From contig NZ_CP046640.1 in NCBI RefSeq assembly GCF_017751145.1, positions 1,220,137-1,284,136 of the forward strand: DNA of 64,000 nt. The letters are read 5' to 3'. The stretch comes from Iocasia fonsfrigidae. Lineage in GTDB: Bacteria > Bacillota > Halanaerobiia > Halanaerobiales > DTU029. Shown piece after piece: positions 24,254-34,837 of this stretch. The number at the start of each line of letters is the position of its first letter. The first letter of the stretch is position 1. Under the pieces are notes generated by a model. The model did not search any database. It saw only the letters and a program-made list of their open reading frames with translations, and was not told the origin of the DNA. The position numbers were made by a program, and so were the translations under genes.

Positions 24254-26551
24254 ATGAAAACAGCAATTAATTATCAAAAAGATATCTATATACCGGAATG
24301 GTTAGAGCGAGAGCTGGATGGTAATCAGCTGCTGGCCAGGATATTATTACAGAGAGGCATTAATACCCAAGAAAAAGTCAAACGTTTTCTGGATCCTGAA
24401 CATTATCAGGCAACTGTTCCAGCTGAGTTTCCCGGGATGGAAGAGGCCGTGGATAGGATATTAACTGCAGTTAAAGCTAAGAAAAAGATTTGTATTTATG
24501 GTGATTATGATGTAGATGGTGTAACCTCAACGGTGATTCTGCTGGATTTGCTCAATAAAATAAAGGGGCAGGCTGTCTACCATCTACCTGATAGATTTAA
24601 AGAGGGTTATGGGATGAATAAAGCAGTGCTCAGGAGACTGGCCGGAGAAGTAGATTTAATCATTACCTGTGACTGTGGTATCTCCAATCAGGAAGAGATT
24701 GCTCTGGCTAAAGAACTGGGTCTGGAGGTAATCGTAACAGACCATCACCAGTTACCAGATAAACTTCCGCTGGCTGACCTTATTCTTTCAGCTAAACTAC
24801 TGGCCGAGGATCATCAGGCCTTTAATATTCCTGGGGCCGGTATGGCTTATTTCCTGGCTGTTGCTATTTTGAACAAGCTGGGAATAGCAGAAGAAAGCAA
24901 GGATTTTCTGGATTTATTATCTATGGCCATTGTTGCTGATGTGGTCCCCTTACTGGAAGAAAACCGTTACCTTTTACAGCTAGGTTTACCAGAACTGGTT
25001 AATACGAAAAGACCTGGTCTAATTGAATTATTTAAAGTGGCCGGTATAGCTGATCCCCAAAATATGACTGAAGAAGATATTGCCTTCAGAATAGCACCTA
25101 GGCTTAATTCCGCTGGTCGAATATTAAAAGCAGATCTGGCAGTAGAATTATTGTTAGCAGATGAAGAATTTTTAGCCCGGAAAAAAGCTATAGAACTGGA
25201 AGCAGTTAATCAGCGCCGGAAAAAATTACAGGATAAAGTAATTGAGGAAGCCCTGGAGATGCTGGGAGAAAACCGAGACAGGAAGTCGATTGTTTTATAC
25301 CGTCCTCACTGGAAGCAAGGTGTTATTGGTATTGCTGCTGGCAGGTTGTGTGAGGATTACCAGGTTCCAGTTTTATTAATGTGTCAGAAAGATGATGGTC
25401 AGACCGTGACTGGTTCTGCCCGTTCTATTCCCAGTATTAATATTATTCAGCAGTTAAAAGAATGCAAAAGATATCTGACTAAATATGGTGGCCATGCTGG
25501 AGCAGCTGGTTTCTCTCTGCAACGAGACAATCTGACCGGTTTTAGTAAGAATATAAGTAGTCTTTTAGCTAAAGAGTTAGCTGAAAAAGAAACAGATCGA
25601 GTGATTGATATTGATGGGGAATTATCTCTGGATAAAGTTGGCAAGAAGGATTATTATGCTTTAAGAAGACTGGCCCCCTTTGGGGAACAGAATCCAAAAC
25701 CTAAATTTATCGCTTATGATACAGAACTTATTCATAGTAGGACTACTAGCGGTGATCGTCATCTGCGTTTGATTCTGGCTCAGAATGGAGTGCAACATTC
25801 TGCTATCTGGTGGTGGGCTGGCAAGAAGAAACTGGCTAAGAAAGTTGATCTAATCTATTCCCTGGACATCAATGATTTTCAGGGAGAAAGAATACTACAA
25901 CTGCTTGTTGATGATATCTTGACTGAAAACAGACAAGTTGAAAAGGTAGTGGAAAAAAGTAATGGTCTGGAATTTGAGCTGCTTGATTACCGAAACTGGC
26001 AGGGCAAGAAATTGGAGCTACCTGTTTTTGCTGATGCTGCTTATTATTATGAGGGAATAAATAAGATAAAAGATAAGGAGATAATTAACCGTTATCAGCT
26101 GACTGATAAAAAGAGCCTGGTTTTATTAAGCTGTCCACCTTCACTGGAGATATTTAGGGAATTAATCTATGCCAATAGACCTGCAAAACTGGTGCTGGCT
26201 TTTTCAAAAGCTGATATTACTGGTAGTACTTTTTTGCAGCAGCTGACTGGCTTAATAAAGTATATAATAAATAAAAAAGGTGGACAGCTAGACGTCTATC
26301 AAATAGCCGTACTAACCGGTCAACTGGAGAGTACTATTGTGGCAGGTCTGCAGTACCTTGAGGCTAAAGGATATATTAGTTTAAATAGTTTTAATCCCAG
26401 ATATTATATTGTTAGAAATGGGGAAGGCAAGGTAAAGCATGAAAATAAAATGTACCTGAAAAACATCAAAGATCTTATTTCAGAAACAAGGTCATTTATA
26501 AAATATATCCTTTCAATGGATCTATCAATTATAAAAAATTTGATTGGTTAA
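24254..26551 (+). CDS. recJ: Single-stranded-DNA exonuclease RecJ
   Basis: 765 residues. DHH phosphoesterase motifs are present: IYGDYDVDGVTSTVILLDLL near 84, ITCDCGISN and IVTDHHQLP near 163, then SMAIVADVVPL. The DHHA1 domain carries GGHAGAAGFS and the OB domain PFGEQNPKPKF. A long C-terminal extension of about 200 residues ends in a winged-helix-like segment. RecJ degrades 5' single-stranded ends after helicase unwinding. It lies 31 bp after the nuclease gene with its own GAGGTG, so all four genes are probably one DNA-repair operon. Confidence 0.93.
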   Translation: MKTAINYQKDIYIPEWLERELDGNQLLARILLQRGINTQEKVKRFLDPEHYQATVPAEFPGMEEAVDRILTAVKAKKKICIYGDYDVDGVTSTVILLDLLNKIKGQAVYHLPDRFKEGYGMNKAVLRRLAGEVDLIITCDCGISNQEEIALAKELGLEVIVTDHHQLPDKLPLADLILSAKLLAEDHQAFNIPGAGMAYFLAVAILNKLGIAEESKDFLDLLSMAIVADVVPLLEENRYLLQLGLPELVNTKRPGLIELFKVAGIADPQNMTEEDIAFRIAPRLNSAGRILKADLAVELLLADEEFLARKKAIELEAVNQRRKKLQDKVIEEALEMLGENRDRKSIVLYRPHWKQGVIGIAAGRLCEDYQVPVLLMCQKDDGQTVTGSARSIPSINIIQQLKECKRYLTKYGGHAGAAGFSLQRDNLTGFSKNISSLLAKELAEKETDRVIDIDGELSLDKVGKKDYYALRRLAPFGEQNPKPKFIAYDTELIHSRTTSGDRHLRLILAQNGVQHSAIWWWAGKKKLAKKVDLIYSLDINDFQGERILQLLVDDILTENRQVEKVVEKSNGLEFELLDYRNWQGKKLELPVFADAAYYYEGINKIKDKEIINRYQLTDKKSLVLLSCPPSLEIFRELIYANRPAKLVLAFSKADITGSTFLQQLTGLIKYIINKKGGQLDVYQIAVLTGQLESTIVAGLQYLEAKGYISLNSFNPRYYIVRNGEGKVKHENKMYLKNIKDLISETRSFIKYILSMDLSIIKNLIG

Positions 26552-26620
26552 TTTTAGTTAGAAGACAAGTCTGGCTAAGACTTATGTGTTTTGTACTTCC
26601 CTGGAAGTAGAAAAATAGGT

Positions 26621-27319
26621 TTATTCTAATTGGAAAGTCTTGATTTGAGATAGTTTTGCACTGCTCATATACCAGTCATTATAAACTAAATCAAGCTTTT
26701 TAAGCTGACAATCTCCAAAATCATATTCCCTATAACTTTTTAAATGATCGAGGAAAGGTTTATTACTGGCCAATGGTTTTTTAAATCTAATGACTGTAGA
26801 ATGAGCAGTCTCCAGTTTATATCTCTGATCAATAGAATTTTCTAGGCTTGAACTTTTAAAGTTGTCCCTTAAACATTCCCGTAATAATTTTAGTCTGTTG
26901 CTCTGAGGAAATCCCTGAACCATAATACAGGAGGGAGAAGCAGTTATCCCTTGAAATGAAATTTTTATAGGACCCTGCTCAGCTTGTTCATCAATTGACT
27001 TTGCTATTATTTTACCATAAGCTTCTCTGGGAAAATTATTTAGAGTGAATCCTTCATAACAGGAAATAATTGATAGAATTGTTAGATGGATATCTTCTGC
27101 TTGATAATAATATTGATCAGGCTCTAATAATTGGCAGTGACCCAGGAAATCTATTATTTTTCTTATGATTTCACTATCCAGCCTCCCAATTAAGCTAATA
27201 CCCCGGCGTTTGTCTTTTGATTTCCTGTTTAAATTATTATCAAGTTCAACTATATTATTTCTAAAGTTTGTACTTGATTTTTTCCATAAGGAATTGTAAA
27301 TCATCTGTATATTATTCAT
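26621..27319 (-). CDS. 2H phosphoesterase (LigT-like) superfamily protein
   Basis: 232 residues. Two H-x-T/S-x motifs, HLTILSII near residue 80 and HSTVIRF near 170, are the paired catalytic motifs of 2H phosphoesterases and RNA-ligase-like proteins. Overall similarity to characterised members is low, so the substrate (2',3'-cyclic phosphates or other) is unknown. It is convergent with recJ. Confidence 0.7.
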   Translation of the reverse strand: MNNIQMIYNSLWKKSSTNFRNNIVELDNNLNRKSKDKRRGISLIGRLDSEIIRKIIDFLGHCQLLEPDQYYYQAEDIHLTILSIISCYEGFTLNNFPREAYGKIIAKSIDEQAEQGPIKISFQGITASPSCIMVQGFPQSNRLKLLRECLRDNFKSSSLENSIDQRYKLETAHSTVIRFKKPLASNKPFLDHLKSYREYDFGDCQLKKLDLVYNDWYMSSAKLSQIKTFQLE

Positions 27320-27342
27320 TTATAAATTCGACCTCCCTAATT

Positions 27343-27450
27343 TTACGTCCTTCTGTCTTCTACATTTTCGATCTGCCCATTATTTAAAGAGATGATGGTT
27401 TCACCATATTTATCAGCAATACTATTAGAATGTGTTATAATTAGGCTGCC
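27343..27450 (-). pseudogene. C-terminal remnant of an ABC-transporter ATPase
   Basis: On the minus strand GSLIITHSNSIADKYGETII then SLNNGQIENVE and a TAA form the end of an ABC ATPase (H-loop IITHS present). The upstream part and permease are absent. It lies downstream of the PadR gene on the same strand, as expected of a PadR-regulated exporter that was deleted. Confidence 0.65.
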
Positions 27451-27551
27451 ATTGCTGATAATGTAAACACAGGAAAGCTCCTCTTATAAAGTTACTAATC
27501 CTGGACTTTGCTCCTTTATATTGTTGGTATTTCAAGGATATAGTTATGATT

Positions 27552-27860
27552 TTATTCAATAATTTCATTAAACAGTTCTTTGGCTTTTTCTATAGCTTCA
27601 TTAAGAATTTCTTCACCATCTTTGGTCAGTGAATAGTATTTTCTGACCTTACTCTCAATAGTTTTTTCAGTGGCCTCCAGTATTCCATCTTGTTCCATTT
27701 TATGGAGAATGGGATAGAGGGTTCCTGCACTAACTTTATAACCATGGCTTTGTAGTTCTTCTATCATCCAGAGGCCAAAAAAGGGTTCTTGTTTGGCATG
27801 ATGTAGGATATGGACCCTCATAAAGGCTAAAAACATCTTTCGTAATATTCTGTTCTTCAC
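27552..27860 (-). CDS. PadR-family transcriptional regulator
   Basis: 102 residues with the PadR winged helix: LAFMRVHILHHAKQEPFFGLW, LQSHGYKVSAGTLYPILHKM and KYYSLTKDGEEIL. PadR proteins repress neighbouring multidrug exporters until a ligand binds. A consensus promoter with palindromes directly upstream suggests autoregulation. Its exporter target has decayed to a stub. Confidence 0.92.
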   Translation of the reverse strand: MKNRILRKMFLAFMRVHILHHAKQEPFFGLWMIEELQSHGYKVSAGTLYPILHKMEQDGILEATEKTIESKVRKYYSLTKDGEEILNEAIEKAKELFNEIIE

Positions 27861-27900
27861 TTGGTTTACACCTCATCTAGTTAAATTATTATTATCTAAA

Positions 27901-27948
27901 TACGATATCGTACAACAATATTGTATACTTAGATATAATTATTGTCAA
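27901..27948 (-). promoter_or_regulatory. padR promoter with palindromic operators
   Basis: On the minus strand TTGACA (27948-27943) and TACAAT (27925-27920) are 17 bp apart. A perfect 12-bp palindrome TACGATATCGTA (27901-27912) lies just downstream and a second, ACAATATTGT (27915-27924), overlaps the -10. Both are good candidates for PadR binding. From 27949 to 28174 a 15-bp direct repeat (ATTAAAAATAATTGC, twice) precedes jetA, and nothing else is evident. Confidence 0.75.
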
Positions 27949-28174
27949 GTGAAACAGCTTTTGCTCATTGACTCCCGAATTGTATGGAAAAATAAAAAGG
28001 TTAATAGATAATCTGGTTGAAGAATTGCAAGATCTAATGGTTTGATGTAAAATATCATTAGAGTAGAGTAGTCTGCAAACAGGATAAATCTGATAAGATT
28101 AATATATCTCTGCAAGTATAGTAGTATTAAAAATAATTGCATTAAAAATAATTGCATTAACAATAGGTGATTTT

Positions 28175-29668
28175 ATGGATGAAGCGAGTACTGGATTATA
28201 TGAACGATTGAAAAAGACAGCTGCTATTTCCAGATTGGGTCAGGGTATGGATCTAGGTGAATTAAATGATTATACCCATCAAATAGCACTATACTTATTA
28301 CTTAAGGTTTTTTACCGCGAGATTAATAATAATTTACAGCGCACTAAAAATGACTTGATAGAAATGACTGCTCAGATAATCGAGGAGATGAAGTTTACTG
28401 CTTCAAATGAACAACTTGAGCGTCTGGTGGATGGAGTGTTATATTCAGGGGATCCTCGTCAGCAGGCTCCCTTTTCTGTTATGCTTTTTGATGAAAATTT
28501 ACGGGAACACCGTGAGTTTAAGTATAGGTATCTAGTCCCTGACCGGGAAGCCTCCCGCTGGGATGAAGGTGGTAGTACAGTCTATATGTTAACAGAAACC
28601 TCCCAGGAGATTATTTTTCTTACCAGAGAGGTTTTACAGGAATTCGGTTTTGACCTGGAACAATTCTATACCTTGCAGTTGATCAAAAATGGTAATTTTA
28701 CAGAAGCCAAGAGTAGTGTCAGTAACCTGATAGCCCGGGTTAGAACCTTGATCAAAAATGAAAAGAACTGGCGGGAAGATATTATGCGTAATCCAGGGTT
28801 AATATTCTCAGCTCGTCAGGAAAGAAAAAAACGGACAGAGGTTGAAGTAAGAAAACAATTTGAAGATGAGAAAAAGGTTTTTAATGATATGTTCAGATGG
28901 AGAGATAGACTGGGTAGGTTTTCAGGTGAGCAGAAAAAAGAGGGTGAACTCCTCTTTGAAGAACTGGAAAGAGCCAGGGCTTTACATGACCGGCTGGCTG
29001 AACTGACTATCTCTAATTTATCATTGGAACTGGAAATCAGGAGAGAAAATCCCGATATTTTCTGGAAGACAGCCCAGACGAGTTTTAAGAAAGATTTTTG
29101 GCAGGATACGATAATTAGTTCCGGTTTATCTGATATGGATTTGTTGACTGAGCTTATAGCCCCCCTTTTTTCACCAGAACAGGGCTTTATCTTCCCACTG
29201 GACTGGGCCTGGTCTGAACAGCAGCTCTATACTTATCTACAGGAAGAAGATTATGAGGATGAAGAGGAGTGGGAAGAAGAAGAACCTGTTTTAAAAGAGC
29301 TTGACTGGGGTCTGCTGGTTGAACTCTGGGAGAGGGTTTTTGAAGAATTGTTGAGAAGTGGCCAGTATCCTTTAAATAAGCTTACACTACTGGCTGCAGA
29401 TGAACAGCGGAGATGGCTTTCCCAGGAGAAGAATCTGGAGTTGTTCATGATGTTTATTATAACTGAGATAAGACTCAGAGAAATAAATGAGGAGTTTGCT
29501 GGACTAGATGAACGGCTGGTTTTATTTAATAAATTATTGGAAAAGAATCAGCAGTTTAAAAGACTTATTGGTAAAAAGATGACAGCCAGTTTAGAAACAG
29601 GAGCTGAAAAGGTGAAACTGGGAGAAGAATTTGAAATATCACCATATATTTTATATGTAGTAGACTAG
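28175..29668 (+). CDS. jetA: Wadjet system protein JetA
   Basis: 497 residues of the JetA/DUF5716 type, the kleisin-like subunit of the Wadjet SMC complex. The N-terminus is a winged-helix region (YERLKKTAAISRLGQGMDLGEL... YTHQIALYLLLKVFY). The centre is helical and charged (RQERKKRTEVEVRKQFEDEKK). An acidic stretch (EEDYEDEEEWEEEEP near 355-370) precedes a C-terminal helical domain. Context is decisive: it is first in the order JetA-B-C-D. GGTG before ATG 28175. A mobile element of about 165 bp separates it from jetB. Confidence 0.85.
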   Translation: MDEASTGLYERLKKTAAISRLGQGMDLGELNDYTHQIALYLLLKVFYREINNNLQRTKNDLIEMTAQIIEEMKFTASNEQLERLVDGVLYSGDPRQQAPFSVMLFDENLREHREFKYRYLVPDREASRWDEGGSTVYMLTETSQEIIFLTREVLQEFGFDLEQFYTLQLIKNGNFTEAKSSVSNLIARVRTLIKNEKNWREDIMRNPGLIFSARQERKKRTEVEVRKQFEDEKKVFNDMFRWRDRLGRFSGEQKKEGELLFEELERARALHDRLAELTISNLSLELEIRRENPDIFWKTAQTSFKKDFWQDTIISSGLSDMDLLTELIAPLFSPEQGFIFPLDWAWSEQQLYTYLQEEDYEDEEEWEEEEPVLKELDWGLLVELWERVFEELLRSGQYPLNKLTLLAADEQRRWLSQEKNLELFMMFIITEIRLREINEEFAGLDERLVLFNKLLEKNQQFKRLIGKKMTASLETGAEKVKLGEEFEISPYILYVVD

Positions 29669-29701
29669 AACCCCCTATATTATAACTATTATATAAGCGT
29701 C

Positions 29702-29866
29702 TTGCATAATTGATTGTTCCCAGACAAAAACTCCGCAACGAATTGAGTTTCAGCCAATTAGGGCTGTTTTAAACTCCCTACGGTCAAACAGCAAAACAGC
29801 CTTTTCATAATTGTCTTTACTAAATTCTGCTCCGTTTTAATTCTGGATAACAATTCAATTATGCAA
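29702..29866. mobile_element. MITE-like element between jetA and jetB
   Basis: The ends are imperfect inverted repeats: TTGCATAATTGATTGTTCCCAG on the left, and CTGGATAACAATTCAATTATGCAA on the right reads back as TTGCATAATTGAATTGTTATCCAG on the other strand. Inside is a second inverted pair (GGGCTGTTTT / AAAACAGCC). It has no coding capacity. Length of about 165 bp, terminal repeats and position in an otherwise tight operon fit a non-autonomous transposon. I see no clear target duplication. Confidence 0.6.
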
Positions 29867-29925
29867 AAGGTCTATTATGAAAGAACCTTATATAGAAAAA
29901 ATAATTATTCGAAGGAGGAATATCT

Positions 29926-30699
29926 ATGCCTGTTAATCAAAATCAAATAGAAGAAGGGGCGGCCTTTTTCTTTAAATTATTAAATGAACAGATTGTTCCG
30001 CTTTCAGATCCATTAGCTGAGAAATACCGCAGTGATAGTGAACTGCGTAGTGTAGTCAATAGTATTGCAGCTGAGGGAGGATTAAGGGTTTTTATGACAC
30101 CACAGCATGTTCATCTACTAAGTAAGGCCCGGGGGTCGAATTTTGCTAATTCATATACCCAGATGAAGGAAAAGTATTCGGGTTTGAAGAGAAAGCGGTA
30201 TTTCTATCTGGCCAATATTATAATCTCTATTTTTCTGGCAGAAATTGATAAAGAAAGCCATGTGCGTATACGTTGGGAAGAAGAGGGGATCAGTTATTAC
30301 CGGCTGGCCGACTTGGTTACTGCTACCATAACAGCCTGGCAGGAACGGAAAGAGGATGATAGTAAATTTAGTCAGCAGTGGTCACTGGCTGTTGATCAGA
30401 TTGCTGAATTATGGTTGACTGAATTCAGTGAGTTTAAGTTGAGCCAGGTTGACGACAGTGTTGATGTAACCAGGACGAAAAATAACCGCTTGAGTTTTAT
30501 TAATACAGCCCTGAAGCCGCTGGCAGATCAGGGTTTGATTATCGATAATAGTGATGAGTTGAAGATTATTCCTAAACCTGTCTTATATGAAAGGATTGAC
30601 CATCTATACCATGACCAGAGGCGCTATAAGGATTTTAAGAAATTAATTGAAGAAAGCAGAAAAAAGCAGGAGGAAAAAGAAAATGCCGAGATTGAGTAA
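29926..30699 (+). CDS. jetB: Wadjet system protein JetB
   Basis: 257 residues matching the KITE-like subunit of the Wadjet complex in position and size (DUF4194/DUF6063 type). Visible features are an N-terminal helical region, an RVFMTPQHVHLLSKARGSN segment and a C-terminal winged-helix-like part (RLSFINTALKPLADQGLI). It ends in a basic, glutamate-rich helix. AAGGAGGAATATCT gives a strong start at 29926. The jetC start lies inside its 3' end. Assignment rests mainly on gene order. Confidence 0.78.
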   Translation: MPVNQNQIEEGAAFFFKLLNEQIVPLSDPLAEKYRSDSELRSVVNSIAAEGGLRVFMTPQHVHLLSKARGSNFANSYTQMKEKYSGLKRKRYFYLANIIISIFLAEIDKESHVRIRWEEEGISYYRLADLVTATITAWQERKEDDSKFSQQWSLAVDQIAELWLTEFSEFKLSQVDDSVDVTRTKNNRLSFINTALKPLADQGLIIDNSDELKIIPKPVLYERIDHLYHDQRRYKDFKKLIEESRKKQEEKENAEIE

Positions 30700-33600
30700 G
30701 ATAAGGATCTGTGGTAGTAAATATGAAGGTTTTAATAAACGACATGAAAACTCAATATTTGATCTTAGTCCCGGCAACAAAGGGGATCACAGCCTTTTCA
30801 CACTAAAGAATGGTAATGGTAAGGGTGTTATACTGCAATTGATATTTCAGCTGATGCTGCCGGGGATTTCCTGGGGAAGTAATAATGGTAATAAACTGGA
30901 AGGCATGTTTTATGACCGTTATAATGTCTTTAAACCATATACCTTTCATGTAGGCCTGGAATGGGACCTAGATGGCCTGGATAATAAAAAGCTTCTGAGT
31001 GGTATCTGTGTTTCAGCCCGTTGGCAGAAAGATACAGAGGATAGTGATGGTAAAGTAGGGTTAAAGTATTTTCTTTATACGCATAAATATACTGGGGAGA
31101 GTAGATTTAGTCTAAAAAATCTCCCTTTATATAGTAAATCGGCAGGTGGAGTCCTGGATTATGATAAATTAGAGGCTTTTATTGATGAGAATAAACAGCA
31201 ATTTATAAAATACTATAAAAGCTCAGTACAGAGTTTAAATTCTGACTATTATCAATATCTGGCCAGCCACGGTATCTATCGTTCAGAATGGGAAATCATG
31301 AAAATGATTAACCGTTCAGAGGGAGGTCTGGAGCAATATTTTTCCCGGTCTAAAGATAATCAGGCCCTTTTTGATAAACTGATTATACCTGCAGTTAGTG
31401 AGAGTATTAATTCCCGGAGTGGGGAAAATGATAAATCCCTGCTTAGTATGTTTGTTGATAATATAAAGATTGCCAGGAATCTACCTGAACTCATCTCCCG
31501 GACAGAAGATATCAATCAACTCTTACAGATGGTCATACCACTACTAACTGATGCTGAACACGGTATGAAATTAAAGAAGTCCAGACAGATGACCAGGGAA
31601 CGGGGAAATAATTATCTCCATGCTTTAAAGACCAGACAGTCTTTTCTTAAAAATGAACTGGACCGCAGCAGGGATGAAAAGAATAAAACCAGTGATATAA
31701 TTCTGGAATTAGAATATGAAGAGGCTAATCTAAAATATGCTGGCAAATTGCGGGAGTTAAATAGATTGAAAACAGAAAAATCGGAGTATGAGAAAGGGTT
31801 TCAAGGATTACAGGAAGGTCTTTTGGAGCTAAAAGAAAGGAAAAAATTACTACAGTTAAACCAGCATTACCTGGTTTATCAGGGGTATCAGAAGGACTTA
31901 CAGCATACTAAAGAGAGAATAGACTATCTGAAAGAGGCGGCTGGTTTATCTAATCTCCGGGATGCAATAAGCAAAACTAAAGAGAATATTGTCAAAAGCT
32001 GGCCGGAACTTAAAGAAAGACTGGAAGAAAGCAGTCAGGATATTGCTGTTTATCAAAATCACCTAAAATCTGAAGAAAAAAGCCTGAAACAGGAAGAACA
32101 GAATCTGAAAATTAATATCAGGGAACGGGAGTTAAAGATTGCCCGTTATGAAGAAAAGAAAGCTAAACTGGCCGAAAAACAGGAAAAACTCTCAGCCAGA
32201 TTTAATCCCCTTCAGTTGAGTACACCCTCTTATCTCCAGGAACAAATAGCTGCTGAACTGGAGAAGGAAAACAGCAAAATTAATCACTTAATAGAAGAGA
32301 AAGCGAAAAAAGGTGAAAATATTGAATCTCTAAAAAATAAAATAGCTGAGCTGAAGATTGAACTGGCTCATAGAGAAGATAGATATCAGGAGATAGAGTG
32401 CCTGTCAAAAGAAAGAAAGAGTGAAGAAGAGAATATACGTCTAAATCTGGTTAAGCTCCTGAATCTAGATAAATTTAAAGATGTCTATAATAAAGACTGG
32501 CTTGTGGAGAAAAGAATTAGTTTAAATAAATTGTTGGCTGAGAAAACAAGCCGACGGGGGGATCTAAATAACCGGAGATATGAGTTAGAGTTGGATCTGT
32601 CGTTAAATGATAAAGACTTCTGGATAGCCAATTATGATCAGAAACGTCTCTATAGAATGATTTCAGACCTGGATATTAAGGTCTATTATGGGAGTGATTT
32701 CCTATTAAATCTAGTAGATCAAGGTGAAGAATTAATTGAAAAATTTCCACTGCTTTCCTATGGACTAGTCTTGATGTATGAGGCAGATTGGGAACAGATT
32801 AAGAAAAATCTACCTGAAGAAGAGTTATTCCGTAATGCTGTGCCGATTTATATTAATCACCAGCTGGAAAAGAATGAAATAGAAGATTCCTTTAAATTAG
32901 TATCCGGCCGGGAGAAGAGATTTATATTTTCAGTTGAAAATTATCAGGAATGGTATAATAGTCTGAGCAGCCAGCAGGAAGAGATTACTGAAACCACTGC
33001 AGCTATTGATAAGAAGATTGAGCATATTAGAAGGATAGATTATTCGGCAGAAAGGCTGCTGCAGGAAAAGTCTTCACAGGAATTGGCAGTTGAATTATCA
33101 AAATCAAAAGATGAGATAGTTGAGCTGGAGTCGCAAATTGAAGAGAACCAGAAAAAACTGCTTCAGTTACAGGAAGAAAGGGATTTTTTTCAGGAAAAAA
33201 TAATAGCTGCAGAAGCCAGGAAAGATAGACTGGAAAATGATTATAGAGGGATAAAGGATTTTGCCAAAGAGAGCGCTGAACTGGAAGAGGCCGGACAAGA
33301 GATAAACAGGATTAGAGAAAAACTTACTGTCCTGGAAGATAAATTATCCCAGAATAGTAATAAGCGAGATGAGAATAGGAATCTTTACTTAAAAATAGGC
33401 AGTGAAAAAGAGAACTGGCTGAAGGATTTAAGGAGGTTTCTCCTTGAACTGGATGAAATAGTGCCAGATGTCGGTTTTGAAGAAAAGGATCTGGCTATAG
33501 AACAGCAGAATTACCCTGTTTTATATGATTACCGTGATTCCAGGGTCAACTATTTCTATCAAAATCTCCTTGACCTGGAAAAAAAAGAAGATGATAAGAG

Positions 33601-34837
33601 TGCTGAAATAAAGTATCTACGAGAAAAACAGGATTCTCTAAAAAACATGCTGCTAAAAGAGGAAGACGAATTATATACCCTTGATCCTGAGTGGCAGGAA
33701 TATACTTATGATTTTAAGAGTGAAGAGGAATTAAAGGTAAGTTTAGAGCCTGTATGTAAGCAGATAGCTAAACAGAAGGAAGAAATTAGCCTTTTTGATA
33801 GGAAAATAAATATCCTGACTGGTGAGATTAAAAATAGTAAAAAACAGACAGAAGAACTTTATCATGAAATTAATGAAAGCTTCAATAAGACAGCCCGTTC
33901 CTGGTTTGATGTAGATCTCAAGCAGAAAGAGCTGGAGATTAAAGATTCTTTAGAGGATTGTCAAAAGTACCTTGTTGAACTGGAAGATATGATTGAGGGA
34001 TATAATGAAAAGATTAACAGCCTGAGTAATCTGATCAATAAATTAGAATTATACCAGCTTGATGCTGATAAAGGTGAAATTAATAAGAAACTGGAAGAAC
34101 TGATTAAAGATAACCCCTTTGAACTAGTTGAACAATGGATTAATGATTACCAGGAGGTCAGTGGGAAACTAAAAGAATTAAAGCAGAAAACAGCGGATGA
34201 TTTTTATTCCTTTAAACGAAATATAAATGAATTGATAAAAAATAATATATTAAAGATCAAAATTAGAGAGAGGATTATTGAGGACTTCCGCAGCGATAAT
34301 TATGACTTTAATTATGAAATGTTGAGTAGTTTCAGGGAATATCTTTATAATGAGCTTAACCGGCTTGATGATAATAAAGCGGAGGCTGAAAGGGCCAGAA
34401 ATCAGTGGGCTGAAAGGTCAGCTATGCATGTCATGCGGATTATAACCTCTTTGAAGGAAATGATTAATAACATGGTTTTTCATAATCAGCGGGGTTATGC
34501 CTTTCCTCTGGTCAGAATGCGCAGAAGTGATTTTCTACCTGAACTGGAAGAAGAGATTATACCAGAACTTAGGGAGTACTTTGTTGAGTTAATTGCTAGA
34601 TTCAATACTGACGGGATAAATATAGATAGATTAAGTGAATCTCAGTTGATAGACTATACGGGGGATGCTGCCCTTTTCTCCCGGGCTGTCCGTGGGCGTT
34701 ATCCTGTTCTTCAGGTCTATAAGATGACAGAGAAAAATGAATTTCAATATGCTAAACCTCAGGATTACTTTTATGCTGACTGGGAGTCTGTTATCCAGGG
34801 TAAAGGTGATACACCTGAAGCCAGTGGAGGGCAGTCG
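30683..34837 (+). CDS. jetC: Wadjet SMC-like ATPase JetC, exon 1 (interrupted by group II intron)
   Basis: 1385 codons of an SMC/MukB-like ATPase. The N-terminal ATPase half has LFTLKNGNGKGVILQLIFQL near residue 40, a Walker A with Gly after the lysine. Two very long coiled-coil regions follow (about 200-470 and 690-1100) around a hinge-like segment. The exon ends exactly after ASGGQS, the first half of the ABC signature motif. Without splicing, translation runs into the intron and stops at 34885. Spliced to exon 2 (36717-37040) it gives 1492 residues in frame. ATG 30683 has AGGAGG before it and overlaps jetB by 17 bases. Confidence 0.88.
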
